DNA of 64,000 bases, taken from contig MU270092.1 of the NCBI GenBank assembly GCA_021432635.1, positions 62,001 through 126,000 on the forward strand, written 5' to 3'. This DNA is from Thozetella sp. PMI_491 (Eukaryota > Ascomycota > Sordariomycetes > Chaetosphaeriales > Chaetosphaeriaceae). Made by a program: the position numbers and the translations under genes. Under the pieces are notes generated by a model. The model did not search any database. It was not told the DNA's origin and saw nothing but the letters and a program-made list of their open reading frames with translations. Every line of letters begins with the position of its first letter. Within the stretch, counting starts at the first letter, position 1. This document shows, in pieces, positions 45,385 through 56,926 of this stretch.

Positions 45385-46481
45385 CTTGGTAGTCGCTGCG
45401 CAATGCGCTCTGTATTACTTCGAATGGACGGCGGCGACTCGGTGGAAGAGAAGGCGGCTCGCGACAGAAAACCGTGGTGCAAAGACGGAGAGTCGGTCGC
45501 GCAGGTGGAGGGTGAAAAGAAGAGGGGGCGGGATCGGGATCAGAATCAGACCAGGCGATGCTTATTGGAGGTATTTATCAGAGCCGGTAGCTCTAGGAAT
45601 CCGACAGCTCTCTTGCAGCTTGGTGCAGGGATGATGCCCAGTTTCGAGGCGGAAGTCAAGTACAGGTAAAATGACACACGGTGTGCGACAGCTTGCTTGC
45701 GCTCCAGACCTTGGATGGATGGATGGGGCGGTCCGGCTTGGTCGTGCGTTGCGCCGTGGGGTAGCGAGAAAAAACAAACTCCTTCTTGCTTGCAGGGCAA
45801 CGGCCTGTTGCGAGCGAAATGACGTCGCTGGCGGCCGGGGTGGAGGGTGGATGGTGGAGGGGAGGGGGGGGTCCCAGAGCTGTCGTGGGGCCCTTTCGCC
45901 TAGTTGAGTGCAGGGATCCGGTTTGTTGTGCCAACCGGAGCTAGCGCCGAGGAGCCGTACTCAGAACGTTTGCGTGCTCGCTATGTTTCACAACTTCTGG
46001 GCGCTGCGATCAGCCAGGAAAATAACCAGATCTTGTGCACTACGGGCCGGCGCAAGGAAATAGAGTTATTCGAGACAGCAGTTTGTCCAAAAAAAATAAC
46101 GCTTGCCGATCCCCCCCCACCTCCTTCCCGCCGCGGACGCATGTCTTTAAAGAAAACTTGGTCGGTTGTCGTCACCGTCGAAAATGGCGGGGCTGGCGAG
46201 GCTGGACCCACTTTCCGTACAGCAAAAACTTGGGGGTTGGGCAGCCCGTCCTGGTTTTCGGCGCAGCAGCGGCAGAAATTGTGTAGCCTAAGTAGTAGGG
46301 TTACCATGGACCCGGGACGGGACGGATGGGAAGGCGCGGTGGAAGATGTACACAAAGGCGCCGCGACCATGGGACAGGCACGCAGGCAAGAGACAAAGAA
46401 TTAAAAATAAGGGTAATGTCTAAATTACAGCAACAACAATCATCTCCCAACCCGAGAGAGAGCCCGGAAAACATCCCGTCG
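45385..46481. other. 1.1 kb intergenic, no gene seen
   Basis: This stretch holds the MARVEL promoter and the 3' flank of the large DUF8004-like gene. Frames of up to 160 codons occur on both strands, but they overlap and lack motifs. Confidence 0.45.
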
Positions 46482-49400
46482 TCATAAGCCCCGGCCGTCC
46501 AGGGTCTCCAAGTCGTCAAAATCCCGTATCACCGGCGCCACACTGTCCGTCTCGGAGCTCCCCCGGCTCAGGAGCGGCCGCGGCGTCCTCCCGCGGGGCA
46601 CCGGTCGCTCTCTGTCCGACCCGCTACCGGCCGTGAGGAAGCTGTGATTGTCGGACGCATCATCCAGCGACAGGAATCCCCCCGTGCTGCCAAGGTTGGC
46701 CAACGGGCCAAGTTGGTATGCGCCGACCCCACTGCCCGCCTTGGACGCCCGCTCGGCTGGCAGCTCCCAGTCATGTTCGTCTAGGCGGCCCATGCCGCGC
46801 ATACCTATCCGCGAGCTGTCACGCACATTGCGGCCGCGGCCCGAGGCGGACGACCGTGGCGTGCGGATGCTACTACCTGTGTCGCTCCCTGATACGCTGA
46901 CCCCGGAAGGGAAGGTGCTGTAGCTGCCGACTACGCTGGGCGCTGCACTGCTAGAGCTGCGCAACGACGGGGCGCGCGTGGCTGCCGGCGTGTGGTAGCC
47001 CATGGCGGAGCTGCGGCCGCCCACGCTAGACGACGGGGGCTTGGGGAACGAGAAGTTCTCCTTCCGCCGCCGCCAGCCTAGGTCCTCGTCAGCAGAGCTC
47101 TCGGCCGCACTGTTAGGGTTGCTCGCCGTCCACTCCCTCGGCGCCAACCAACAGTGCGACAGCTCGTGCACGGCCTCCTCCATGATTGGCTGACTGCTGC
47201 TCGATGACTTCCACGGCGGCACCTTGGCGCCCTTGAGCCTCGGCGACAGGTGGTAGATGACGCCCTCGCGGTAGCGCATGTTGGGCGCATCGACCGACAC
47301 GCTGGCGAGGGTCTGCAGGATACCGTAGAGGAGGGTCCAGCGTCCCAACCGTGCCGTGGATGGATCGACCCCGCCGACGTGGTCCGATTTCTCGAACTTG
47401 CCGAATGCCTCGGTCAGCTCCGAGTGTGTGAAGTCGGAGCCTAGGATGCAGATATTGGTGGCTTCGGTGTAAGCAAGCTGGATGCGTCGTTCCATGGCTC
47501 CTGCGCGCCCGTTTGCGTTCGGCCCTCCGTTGCCGCCCGGGTTCTTCTTGGACGACTTTCCTCCGAACAGCCCTCCGGAGCCGTCCCGTCCGGCGCTAGG
47601 GGCGGCACTGGGCATAGCCGGAATGGATTCCGGCACGAGCGGGAACGGGTGCGGGATGTGCGGGAACCGGAGCCTGTTGTCGAACTCGACCAGCATGTCT
47701 GTCATCGGCAGCTCCGTGGTATCCGGCTCGAACGACTTGTTCCCGGTCTTGCTGACCATCATCCACTTGCGGCCGGACCGCGCTTCGGAGCCGTCCCACT
47801 TGACATCCCGGTTCACAAGATAGTCATAAAGCGCTGCGAAGTCTTGCTGCAGGGCCTGGGCGACGGTGCGAGTGAGCCATACCTCCTCCTCGCCGTCCAT
47901 GCCCGAGTGCGCCGTGCCAATGGCTTGTTGGTCTCCGGCGGGAGGCAGGGGCGGCCATCGCCCGTACCGCCGTGTGTAGTGCTGAATCAGGAACTTCTGT
48001 AACCTCTCGGCCGCCGCCTTCGCTGGCGCGATCATTACGGGCCCGCTGGCGCTCGCCGTTGTCGTGGCCGCGTCCGGCCACATGTCGCTGTACTCGAACT
48101 CTGCTAGGCGCTCCTCAGCTGCCTGCACGCGTAGCTGGGTCTCGAGGCAGGCACGCTCGAGTAGTGCTCGCGTGATGGGGGTGACGTGCCGGAAGTCGGC
48201 CGTGTACTCAAGTTGCGAGTACATGCCGGCGCAGTGGAGGAAGGCCTCGCGCCAGCCCTCATCCCACCGCACCTCAGCGCCCTCGCTCCATGCTAGGAGA
48301 GAGACAGCCCCCTCAGGTTCATTTCGGACATCGTCGATGCCCCTTGCCGACAGGTAGTTGATGATGGTGCCGACATTGTCGGCGTCGATGGGCATGTAGC
48401 CTTCGAGCCTCATGTGCAGGTCAGAGATGGCCTGATATAGCGAGAAGCCCACGAGCGAGGCGTGGTAGAGCAGTGCAAAGACGTTGCGCGTTGTGATGTG
48501 GTGCCGCAGCTGGTCCATCTTGGACCCGTTGGCCGGCGACGGGAAAAACATCTCGTACGAGATCTGCCCGTCTGCCTCGCCAAAGCTCGTGTCTTCGGAG
48601 ACCGGTGGGGTCGGCTGGCCGCCGGGGCCGAAACCTGGCCCGCGTGGGTTGAGGTACTGACCGTGCCGCTGTAGCATAGGTGGAGCGCCGATAGGGCTGG
48701 GGGGAAGGTGGATGTCCTCCTCGGTCGAACCCTCCCGCAGCAGGGTCACGAGGAAGCGAGACTCAGTGGCTTCGATGATGTGAGAGGACAAGCGGAAGGA
48801 GGGATTCGGGCGCGGAGACTGGCCCTTGTGGCCGAAGAAGACGAGGACGTCGCCATTAGGGTCCCAGAGCTCCGGGTCCTTCCGCAACTTGTTCCAGCGC
48901 TGGACCGGCCGGCCGGCGCCGATCCATCGCTTGATCGGTGGCGTGCTCGCCATGGGAATTGCGGGTAGCTGCATCGACGGTGGCGGCGATACAGGGCCGG
49001 AACCATCCCATGACTGCTCCCCCTGCAGAGGAGCGGACGGCGGTCCGATGTACGCTTGGTGGGTCTCGTGCGGGAGATCGGGATCGCTGGTGTAGCCCCC
49101 GGCTGCTCCATGTGGCCGCACCGTGGCCGACGACTGCGGCCGGAACTCTAGTGCCCTATCTAGGTCGGCCTCACGCTTATCTTTCTTCCTGCTAAACGTG
49201 AATGTCTTCGCGAGCCCCTTCCGGACCTCGTCGCTCTTCTTGTCCAGGATGCTGCGCAAGCCCGACTTCTCTATGCCCGAGACATCCTCGGTCTTGATGA
49301 CGGGCCTCCTCGCCCGCGCATAGGCGAAGTCTTCTAGGGGACGGTTGAGCTGCGGCGTAGCGGTCTGGCTCCGCCCGTTGAGGCTGTCGCCGCTCTGGCT

Positions 49401-49706
49401 CCCGCCGCTGTTGTTGGTGTTGCCGCTGTGATTGTAGGCGGCGATCTCGCTGCGGAAATTCATGGACTCGGTCTCCCGCACGGGCTCTGGGAACTTGAGG
49501 AAGCGCGCGTTGGTAGTGCCGACGCCGGTGATATCCCGGTCCCGATCCTGGTGCCGGTCCGGGCCGCGCGCCGGCATAGGATAGTCGTGGATGGTTGCAT
49601 TGTCTTCCGAGCTAGTAGTCGACTTAGCCCGGCTCCGAGGGAGGCCGGCCTTGTCGACCTTAGTCTCGGTGATCTTCTTGCGCACGTACGCGCTGCGCCC
49701 CGACAT
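46482..49706 (-). CDS. Large DUF8004-like fungal protein
   Basis: A single exon of 1074 aa, starting at 49706 (MSGRSAYVRKKITETKVDKA). No signal peptide or membrane helix is visible. Order: a basic, Ser/Asn-rich disordered N-terminus (1-240), with a FSRKKDKREAD-type basic patch. Then a folded block begins near WNKLRKDPELWDPNGDVLVF (about 270-290), continues through SHIIEATESRFLVTLL, and contains a helical region (TRNVFALLYHASLVGFSLYQ). Next comes a Gly/Asn-rich linker at about 715-750, a second folded block (MERRIQLAYTEATNICILG, then LGRWTLLYGILQTLASVSVD), and a Ser/Arg-rich tail. I relate it to the fungal DUF8004 family from memory, with moderate certainty. Its role is unknown; the tail and N-terminus look like sites for phosphorylation. 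Confidence 0.85.
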   Translation of the reverse strand: MSGRSAYVRKKITETKVDKAGLPRSRAKSTTSSEDNATIHDYPMPARGPDRHQDRDRDITGVGTTNARFLKFPEPVRETESMNFRSEIAAYNHSGNTNNSGGSQSGDSLNGRSQTATPQLNRPLEDFAYARARRPVIKTEDVSGIEKSGLRSILDKKSDEVRKGLAKTFTFSRKKDKREADLDRALEFRPQSSATVRPHGAAGGYTSDPDLPHETHQAYIGPPSAPLQGEQSWDGSGPVSPPPSMQLPAIPMASTPPIKRWIGAGRPVQRWNKLRKDPELWDPNGDVLVFFGHKGQSPRPNPSFRLSSHIIEATESRFLVTLLREGSTEEDIHLPPSPIGAPPMLQRHGQYLNPRGPGFGPGGQPTPPVSEDTSFGEADGQISYEMFFPSPANGSKMDQLRHHITTRNVFALLYHASLVGFSLYQAISDLHMRLEGYMPIDADNVGTIINYLSARGIDDVRNEPEGAVSLLAWSEGAEVRWDEGWREAFLHCAGMYSQLEYTADFRHVTPITRALLERACLETQLRVQAAEERLAEFEYSDMWPDAATTTASASGPVMIAPAKAAAERLQKFLIQHYTRRYGRWPPLPPAGDQQAIGTAHSGMDGEEEVWLTRTVAQALQQDFAALYDYLVNRDVKWDGSEARSGRKWMMVSKTGNKSFEPDTTELPMTDMLVEFDNRLRFPHIPHPFPLVPESIPAMPSAAPSAGRDGSGGLFGGKSSKKNPGGNGGPNANGRAGAMERRIQLAYTEATNICILGSDFTHSELTEAFGKFEKSDHVGGVDPSTARLGRWTLLYGILQTLASVSVDAPNMRYREGVIYHLSPRLKGAKVPPWKSSSSSQPIMEEAVHELSHCWLAPREWTASNPNSAAESSADEDLGWRRRKENFSFPKPPSSSVGGRSSAMGYHTPAATRAPSLRSSSSAAPSVVGSYSTFPSGVSVSGSDTGSSIRTPRSSASGRGRNVRDSSRIGMRGMGRLDEHDWELPAERASKAGSGVGAYQLGPLANLGSTGGFLSLDDASDNHSFLTAGSGSDRERPVPRGRTPRPLLSRGSSETDSVAPVIRDFDDLETLDGRGL

Positions 49707-52700
49707 CTTGGCCGTGCTGCCAGCAGAAGAACTGGACGTCGAACTTGGATCGAGCAGAGAATGTCACGAGGGGTACCGCGGGCATGGGAGCGCCCAGATA
49801 GCGAACTAGTGGTTGGTGGCTGACAAGGTGGGGGGTTGCCCGCAGATTAGATACACCAAGGCGGCGCAGTGAGCACCGGGGTTGGGGGGGCAGTGAGTCG
49901 TGTGCGTCGTCTACCCAGACCTGCCCGAACAAGAACCTGCCCGAACGCTGCCCCGGCCGATAGTTGTAGTTTCTGGGGCAAGCTCCGCAGCGAGACGCCG
50001 AGGGGTATGAGCGTGCAAGATCCCTAGAAGGATTCGAGGGGCGAAGCCACGGTGTCGCACTTGGAGACTTGTGGTCGTGATTGCTTCTGTGTGACGTTTC
50101 GCTGGTTTGCTTCTGCGCCGGGATCGACACAATGCCGTATGACAGCTCTCAGCACAGACGGCTTTCGAGCGGCTGCAAGACAAGGGCTGAAAAAAAAAGT
50201 AAAGGGTTGGAATAAGTGGGCTGGCAACCTGATTTGCCTTTTCCTTTTCTCTCCCTTTGCCGTGATCCTCGCTAGGCGCGCCTGAGAGTGCCTTCTGTGT
50301 AGCCCCTGGTGACGCGGGCGGCTCGATGGTGGGCTTCTACGTCCCCAAGTTTGTCGTGAGGCGCTGGGTCAGCACGCTCCATCTCCTGAAGAAGGTTGAC
50401 TCCAGAGCCCGAGCCGTCGGGTGCTGTTTCAAAGGCGGAAGGAGCCCGTACATATGTAGGTATAAAGGGCTAAACGGGACCCAGGGAGAGAAGGCCAAGC
50501 TGCCCTCGACTTCAAGCAAGACAAGGGTTACGGGGCCAGGGGTGCATGCATGCAGTGTATTGCACTCTGTACGGTCTACCGGCGTACTGCTATACTAGGC
50601 AAGGTACCAGCCGCCTAACTTTACCACTATTGGGACTGCAGAGATATGTAACCGCGAGCGGGCATGGCCCGTTGCCACGAAACGGTTGCTGACCCGAGGA
50701 GCGTCAGCGTTGGACCCGCCGATCCTTCTTCCGGGGGCGACCGGGCAGCGGGCAGCGGGCCATGTCAAGTCTCGCTTAGGAGGCAGCCCTACGGCCTAGG
50801 CGCGTCGCCCTCGTTCTGTGGCCGCGCTGGACAGGGCCAGTCTAAGTGGCCCCCGGCGCGCCCACGTCGGCTTGCCATCGACGACCGGCGCGCGGCAGAA
50901 GATGGGAAGTGCAAAGGAATGGCTGCAGCCTCCGAAATATGCATGAACTAGCGGGCTCCTCCTGGGCCTTGGGTGTGGGAGGTCATTTCCACCCACACGA
51001 GCACGCACATAGAGTTTTGGCCATCGCGTCTTTGCCCGGCCGTGTCGCCCCATGTTTGCCGCATACGGGAAGAGGGGAGGGGGTACGTTGGCCACACCGA
51101 AAAGCGAACCCCCTGCCTCATGGGCCAGGGACTAGGGTGCATGCATGACACTAGCCATTACCGCTGACCTATCCGACTTAAGTGGACTGTCCTTATCTGG
51201 AGCACCCATGATAAGGTCCTTGTAAACTGAGAGTATGACACGAGGATTGGTCCGGACGGCAAGACGGCCCTCCTTCATTCCTCAGCCAGAGCAGAGTGGG
51301 CACGACCCAGGAGGGGAAAAAGCAAAGGTTAACCAGACTGGGGCGATCGAGCGTGTAACCCTGAGGGCCTCCTTTCTTTTTCTCTACTGGTACCCATAAC
51401 CTACGAGACGCAGCGCACGTGTGCCCCACGTAAGACAGCTGGAGACGACCACGCATGGCAAAGCCCAGTCACTGCACTCCCTCCCCCAGCTGCCGTACTG
51501 CGGCGTTCAACCGCTCCCGCGCGCGCTGTGGGCACACCGGGGACCGTGGTGAGGAGGAGCCAACCGGCAGCGGTCCTTGAGGGGGGTGGGCGGTCGAATG
51601 CGAAGGAGAGAGCAGCTCAAGTCCCCCTCGTCCCCTCGTGCCCCATCTCACCACGCGGAAGAAGCACCATGCGGCCAGGATGCAGCTGGGCACATGCGAA
51701 GATGTCAGTGCTGTGCCGATCCGCTCCAAACACCCGAGATGCGTGCGCCCAGGCCCAGCCCAGGCCACTGTGGTGCCAGCCCAGGCGACGCAGGTACCAG
51801 GTAGACACCAAGCAGGAGAGCGCTTTGGCCCCCTCGCCATGGTTGGGTCTAGGACGCCTCTGCTTCTCCGACGTTCTCTCCAGAATGTTCCCGACTAGAC
51901 CGACTGAGTAGTTCCCCCGCCGTTCTGGAGCAACGGCCAAGCCGCTTGGATCGGACCATGTGGGAAGCGACTGTGACCTTCCCTCCCAGTCCAGTGCTGT
52001 ACACTACTACTACCGCAATGCGATGCACCACACGCGGCAGAGTCGACCAACGATCCAGCACACCAAGCGCATCGTGGCCCGACGAACTCTTCCCCCTTTG
52101 GACTGTCCTATGTATGGTACGCGGCAGTCCCGAGTTGGCCCGCGACTCCGTCCCGGCTGTAACGCCGAATCTAACCTTGCCCTAGCACCATGCATCTTTG
52201 AGGAGGGACAGTGTCGGGAAGTACGTAGTACACACAGTTATCACTCCTGACCCATTTCCGTGGCCACTGGGCATGGTACTACGTCGCATACCGTCGGAGA
52301 CTGGTGATTATGTCGATGCGTGCGTAGTGCTTTTCGCCTTGGTCTTGCAGACACAGGAGCATCTGGCTATCAGCAAGTCTACGACAGCTAGCCATCCACG
52401 TAACGGCTGCATATTTCGAGACCACCGCGTCCCTTCGGCTGGGGAAGGGGGGAGGGGCTGGTATATAGTGGCGTACTATGGACTAGCAAAAGAAATGCGA
52501 GATGTAGACCGCTGCGGCCGACGTAAGTGTACCTTGGCAGATCGCAGTAGCTGGCCTCTTACGACGCAGTCCAGCTCCAGTCGAAACATGACCCTTCCCC
52601 CCCTCCAAATAATATCCCTCGGTTATACCTCTTACCCCTTGAAATATCGCCCATGGCTTTGACAGAGCCATTGGGTGCGGACGGACGATTTGCGGACGCT

Positions 52701-55183
52701 CACGTGAGAAACCTTCGGGAAACCGTACCCATGAGCTGACAGACCGAGCGCGCCACCGTTCCGGGCATTTGCAGCCGGCCGTGCGTCACTAGACATCCGA
52801 TTGAAGGGATATACCCCTCGGAGCGGCTGAATTTCGTAGAATGTCCCACAAGAAGGAACGAAACAGTCAACAACACCTCCTGTATTGTCTAGCCCCTGGC
52901 ATCGAGCTGGCCGGTAGTCGAGACCTCGGAATAGGCAATCGGCAGGATGCGGACCCACAAGCTACCCCTGGCTCCCCAAGGAGGGGAGATGTCCTCCGTC
53001 CGGGATCCGAGAACCCACCATCTGCTTCAGAGGACTCCAGAGCTGTGGTGATAACGACTGTACTGGTAGTTGCTGCCCACTAGACACCCTCGACACCTAG
53101 TCAAAGTGGACCTCACAACGCTGAGTGGATTTCTGAGACCCCATGGAAATATTGAGGGTTTAAGCCCCGTGCCGATGCCGCCTATCTAGTCGAGTATTGT
53201 TGAGGTGACCGGAAGAAGGAAGGGATGGCGCTGGCTCTGGTTTCGAGGATCGCTGCACTCTCAAAGACAGGTTTGACATGCGGTTCTGTAGCAGCGTAGA
53301 TGGTCGGCCGTCTATGTTTAATATGACTTGTCTTTGCTGGGGAGGGTCGCCAATGCAGCGTCGCATCCAGGCTCTTGGCTCTTGCAATAGCAATAGCTTG
53401 AGAAGGATCAAGGATATAAGTAACATCTGTCTCCTGCTGGTGGGACGGGCCAGAACTGTGGAGATGCCATCCAGTTCCTTGGGTTCCCTGAGTTCAAGCT
53501 CCGGGCACCGAAGATGAAACCCGTCCTGCCCCAAGAATTAAAGACTAGCCCACTTGAGCTTTAAGTTGACCTTCATCTCGACAACAAGCAACAAGTCGCA
53601 GGGACTCCAGCCTAAGGCGATAGAACTGGGAGATGGCCTCAAGAGAACCGTGAATCCATAGGCAGCCGCTCTGAAGTTCTTTCCTCATATTGGTCTACGC
53701 TGCAGTGCGGGATCAGGTCAGGAATTGTCCTGCCGGAATGATAGCTGCAACAGGCGATATCGATTCTCTGCCATATATGGCAGGGCCGAAGCAAGGGAAT
53801 GGCTCTGGGTCGCCAGTGTCTCGCCCCTAAGGCCTGTCCCGGGCTTTTTCTCCTGCGCAGGCGACACTCATCCGGTCACAATGCGAGGGGGGTCTTCTGG
53901 ATGACGGCAATAGTCACAGGCAACTAACGCGAGCATAAGGGTGTCTGAATGGTGGAAGTTCTTGCTCGCCCAGGGCATCCAATTCCTTGTCCGACTATTT
54001 TTCTTGTTCTGCTTGGCTCGGCCGGCTGCGCAGACAAAGCGAGACATATGCACCATGCCGTTTCCCTACAAATTACCGAGTTTAAAACTCCGCATTTGAA
54101 TCGGGAACACCTGCCTGGACAGACAGCTCGGAGCTACCAGGCGTCTCGGCGGCATAGGAATAAATAGCGGGCTGGCACTACACCCTCGTAGGTGCTGCGT
54201 TTCGGGCCGGAATGCAGGCGTCCCCCTCACGAAAGGCCCGAGGACGGGCACACCCTTGCACCGATAGGGGAGCTAAAAAAACGGCCGCCCCCTTGGAATC
54301 GCTCCCCCAATTTGCACCCCCACCCTTTCAGGGACTTGCTCCCCCGCCAAAATACCCCGGTATGTCCTTGTTACTAAGTGCTTAGTGAAGGTGTAGACTG
54401 CTACAAAGGGGGCTCGTGCCCATCATACACGTATCGCGGAATACAAGCCGCTCGACCCAGGCTTGTGCTGTGGTGTTGCGGCTGGAAGCATCCTCAGCTT
54501 CGGACCCCCGCAGCCTATGAGCTAGGTGGATATTTCTCCATATCGTGTAGCCTGCTTGCTGGCGTTCTCGGTCCTAGGAACCCTCGATACTACCTAGTCC
54601 ATGCCACAGCGCCGTTTGTTGAGGCTTGGCCCGAATGAGGCAAGCCCTTCTCCGCCTTGGACCAGACCGCTTTCTCTCCCCACCACTGCAGTTTGCGAGC
54701 TTTTGCGTGGCTGGTCCGGGGTCGCAGCTCCCATTGGTGTCCAAAGAGCCCCTCAGGACGTCTCTCAGTCGGCAGGTCGGCAAATCACCTCGGGAATAGA
54801 GGCTTTCGTTATGTCCAACGTGGGACTGAACAGGCACTGATGGATGAGACCCAAAGCGCTTACTTTCAACCCCGCAGCCGGCCTAGGTTCCCCTCACCGT
54901 CAACTGACTCTCGAGGGTCCTGGATCGCCGGACGCCGATGCTAGTCCAGGCCAGGGTTGTGGATACAGCCAACGAACACCATGAAAAAAAAAATTTGGGG
55001 AGAAATAGGTAGCCCCACGACCCCGATGGCCAGGCGACGCTAGAAGCTCTTTCCCTCTGTAGCTATTTCCCCAAGATTCCGTCGTCGCTTCCAACATCAC
55101 AAAGAAAGCCTGCCCTCGAGCCTGCCGGCTGCCCCTTCCCCTTTCTTCATCCCCTAGACCAGCCCGTAGCCGGAGCCGTTGCC
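49707..55183. other. 5.5 kb gene-free stretch
   Basis: I see no supported gene over 5.5 kb, although the region is not obviously TA-rich. Frames of 60-155 codons overlap on both strands with Arg/Pro/Ser-rich shadow-like compositions. It starts as the promoter of the DUF8004-like gene and ends as the promoter of the second MFS gene. A 16-bp palindrome with a CArG core is listed separately. Non-coding RNA or an intron-rich gene cannot be excluded. Confidence 0.45.
53768..53783. promoter_or_regulatory. 16-bp palindrome with CArG (MADS-box) core
   Basis: CTGCCATATATGGCAG is a perfect palindrome, and its centre CCATATATGG (53771-53780) fits CC(A/T)6GG, the SRF/MADS-box consensus. No gene lies within 1.4 kb. 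Confidence 0.4.
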
Positions 55184-56700
55184 ATGGAGGACGACCTTGA
55201 GCATCAGTACGGCTCCAAGGAGCTCAAAGAGGTTCGTAGCTCCTTGGGGAGGCGAGGGACCGGCTGGGTCGAATAGGTCCCTAGTTGCTGACATGCTGCC
55301 TCTAGGTCACACCCCAGCATGCTGTCTCTGGCACCAAAAAGACTGCGGCGGAGGCGAGCCTAGTATGGAAACAAGATATGCGGATTGTGCCCTTGTCAGC
55401 CGCCATCTATTTCCTGTGCTACATGGACCGCTCCAATATCGGGAATGCCAAGATCTTGAACTCGTCGACCCATAATGACCTGCTCACTGAGACCGGCATG
55501 ACCAACTACCAGTATACGATCGCGCTGATGATCTTCCTCGTCGCCTACGGCCTGTTTGAGGTTCCGAGCAACATCCTGCTCAAGAAGCTGCGCCCCTCCC
55601 GCTGGATCGCCTTCCTCATGTTCTCGTGGGGTGCCATCACCATCGGACTCGGTGGCGCAAGCAGCTACGCGACCATTACCGTGGTCCGGTTCTTGCTGGG
55701 TGTCTTTGAGGCCGGTCTCTTTCCCGGCCTGGTCTACTATTTGACTTTCTGGTACCGCACCGAAGAGCGAAGTGTGCGCGTCGCCTTTATCCTGGCCTCG
55801 GCGACGCTCGCCGGCGCGTTCGGCGGAGCGATTGCCTTTGGTGTCGGCCACATGAACCAGGCCCACGGTCTCTCGGCGTGGCGGTGGCTGTTCATCATCG
55901 AGGGGGTGCCTTCGTGCATCTCGGCCTTCTTTGTGTGGTTCTTCCTCCCCGACTACCCGGAGACGGCCCACTGGCTCACGCACGACGAGAAAGACCTGGC
56001 TACGCAGCGACTGCACCTCGAAGGCAGCAAGGGGCACCACAAGTCTATGTCCTGGGAGGATGCCAAGACCACCCTGCTTGACTGGCGCCTATACGCCCAC
56101 TACCTCGTCTATTTTGGCATCTCGGTCCCCTTCAGCTCGCTGTCGCTCTTCACGCCCTCCATCACCGCCGGTCTGGGCTACTTCGACCTCAAAGCACAGC
56201 TCATGACTGTGCCGCCATATGCTGTAGCCTACATCGTCTCTCTGCTCACAGCGTGGAGCGGGGACCGCTTGAACGCCCGCGGACTGCACTCGGCTGCTCT
56301 TGCCACCATCGGCGCAATCGGGTTCCTTGCGTCCGCCGTCCTGCCGCCAACGGCATATGCCAGTCGCTATGGGTGCCTGATCGTCGCTGCCGCCGGCGCT
56401 TTTGCTTGCATCCCCCCTCTTTTGGGCTGGCTCTCGTCCAACATCTTTAGCACAGCTTCTGTTGGCCTTGCTATCGCGCTCAATATCGGCCTGGGCGGCG
56501 CTCCCGGGCAGATCGTCGGCGTGTGGATATACAAGGCCGACGAGGCTACTCGCGGGTACCCGACGGGCCACTGGGTGAATGCCGCCCTCTTGTTCATGGT
56601 TGCCATCGGCTGTGTGGGTTTGCGGTTCTACTACGGCTGGCAGAACCGCAGGTTGCTCCGCGAAAGCAACGGCGGAGAAGTCCGTCTCTACAAGTACTAG
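55184..56700 (+). CDS. MFS transporter, allantoate permease (Dal5)-like
   Basis: Exons 55184-55231 and 55306-56700 encode 480 aa. The intron uses the uncommon donor GTTCGT but leaves phase 0 and joins SKELKE to VTPQHAVSGTKKT. About 12 helices are expected. Family landmarks are CYMDRSNIGNAKIL (first helix), FEVPSNILLKKL, GVFEAGLFPGLVYYLTFWY, AWRWLFIIEG and FFLPDYPETA. These are the Dal5/Tna1 type, for carboxylic acids such as allantoate, nicotinate or related anions. Its C-terminus (NRRLLRESNGGEVRLYKY) is typical. It lies tail to tail with a purine permease, 226 bp apart, which fits ureide/purine uptake. A substrate is not proven. Confidence 0.9.
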
Positions 56701-56926
56701 ACATGCCGAAGTGGCCCCGAGTAGTTAGGCCTACCTTTTCAACCATGTTCTCGAACAAAGAGCAAGGATGTTTGCTCCGCCAATAGCGCCAGCCGAGCTG
56801 GAAAGCTGCATAAGGGCAGGATACGCGCATAACGAACCTAAATATATATTCGGTAATTGGGCTGAAAAAAGCGACAACGCTGCGTGGTATCTAATAATAT
56901 CATATCGTAATTTTACTTTTTGCACT

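Noticed and set aside
51469-51911. Overlapping frames of 123 and 127 codons in the gene-free stretch
   Set aside because: They overlap on opposite strands and on different frames, are Arg/Pro/Ser-rich, and lack recognised motifs.
52198-52662. 154-codon plus-strand frame in the gene-free stretch
   Set aside because: No conserved motif, no signal or membrane pattern, and no intron-linked extension; not better than chance in this composition.
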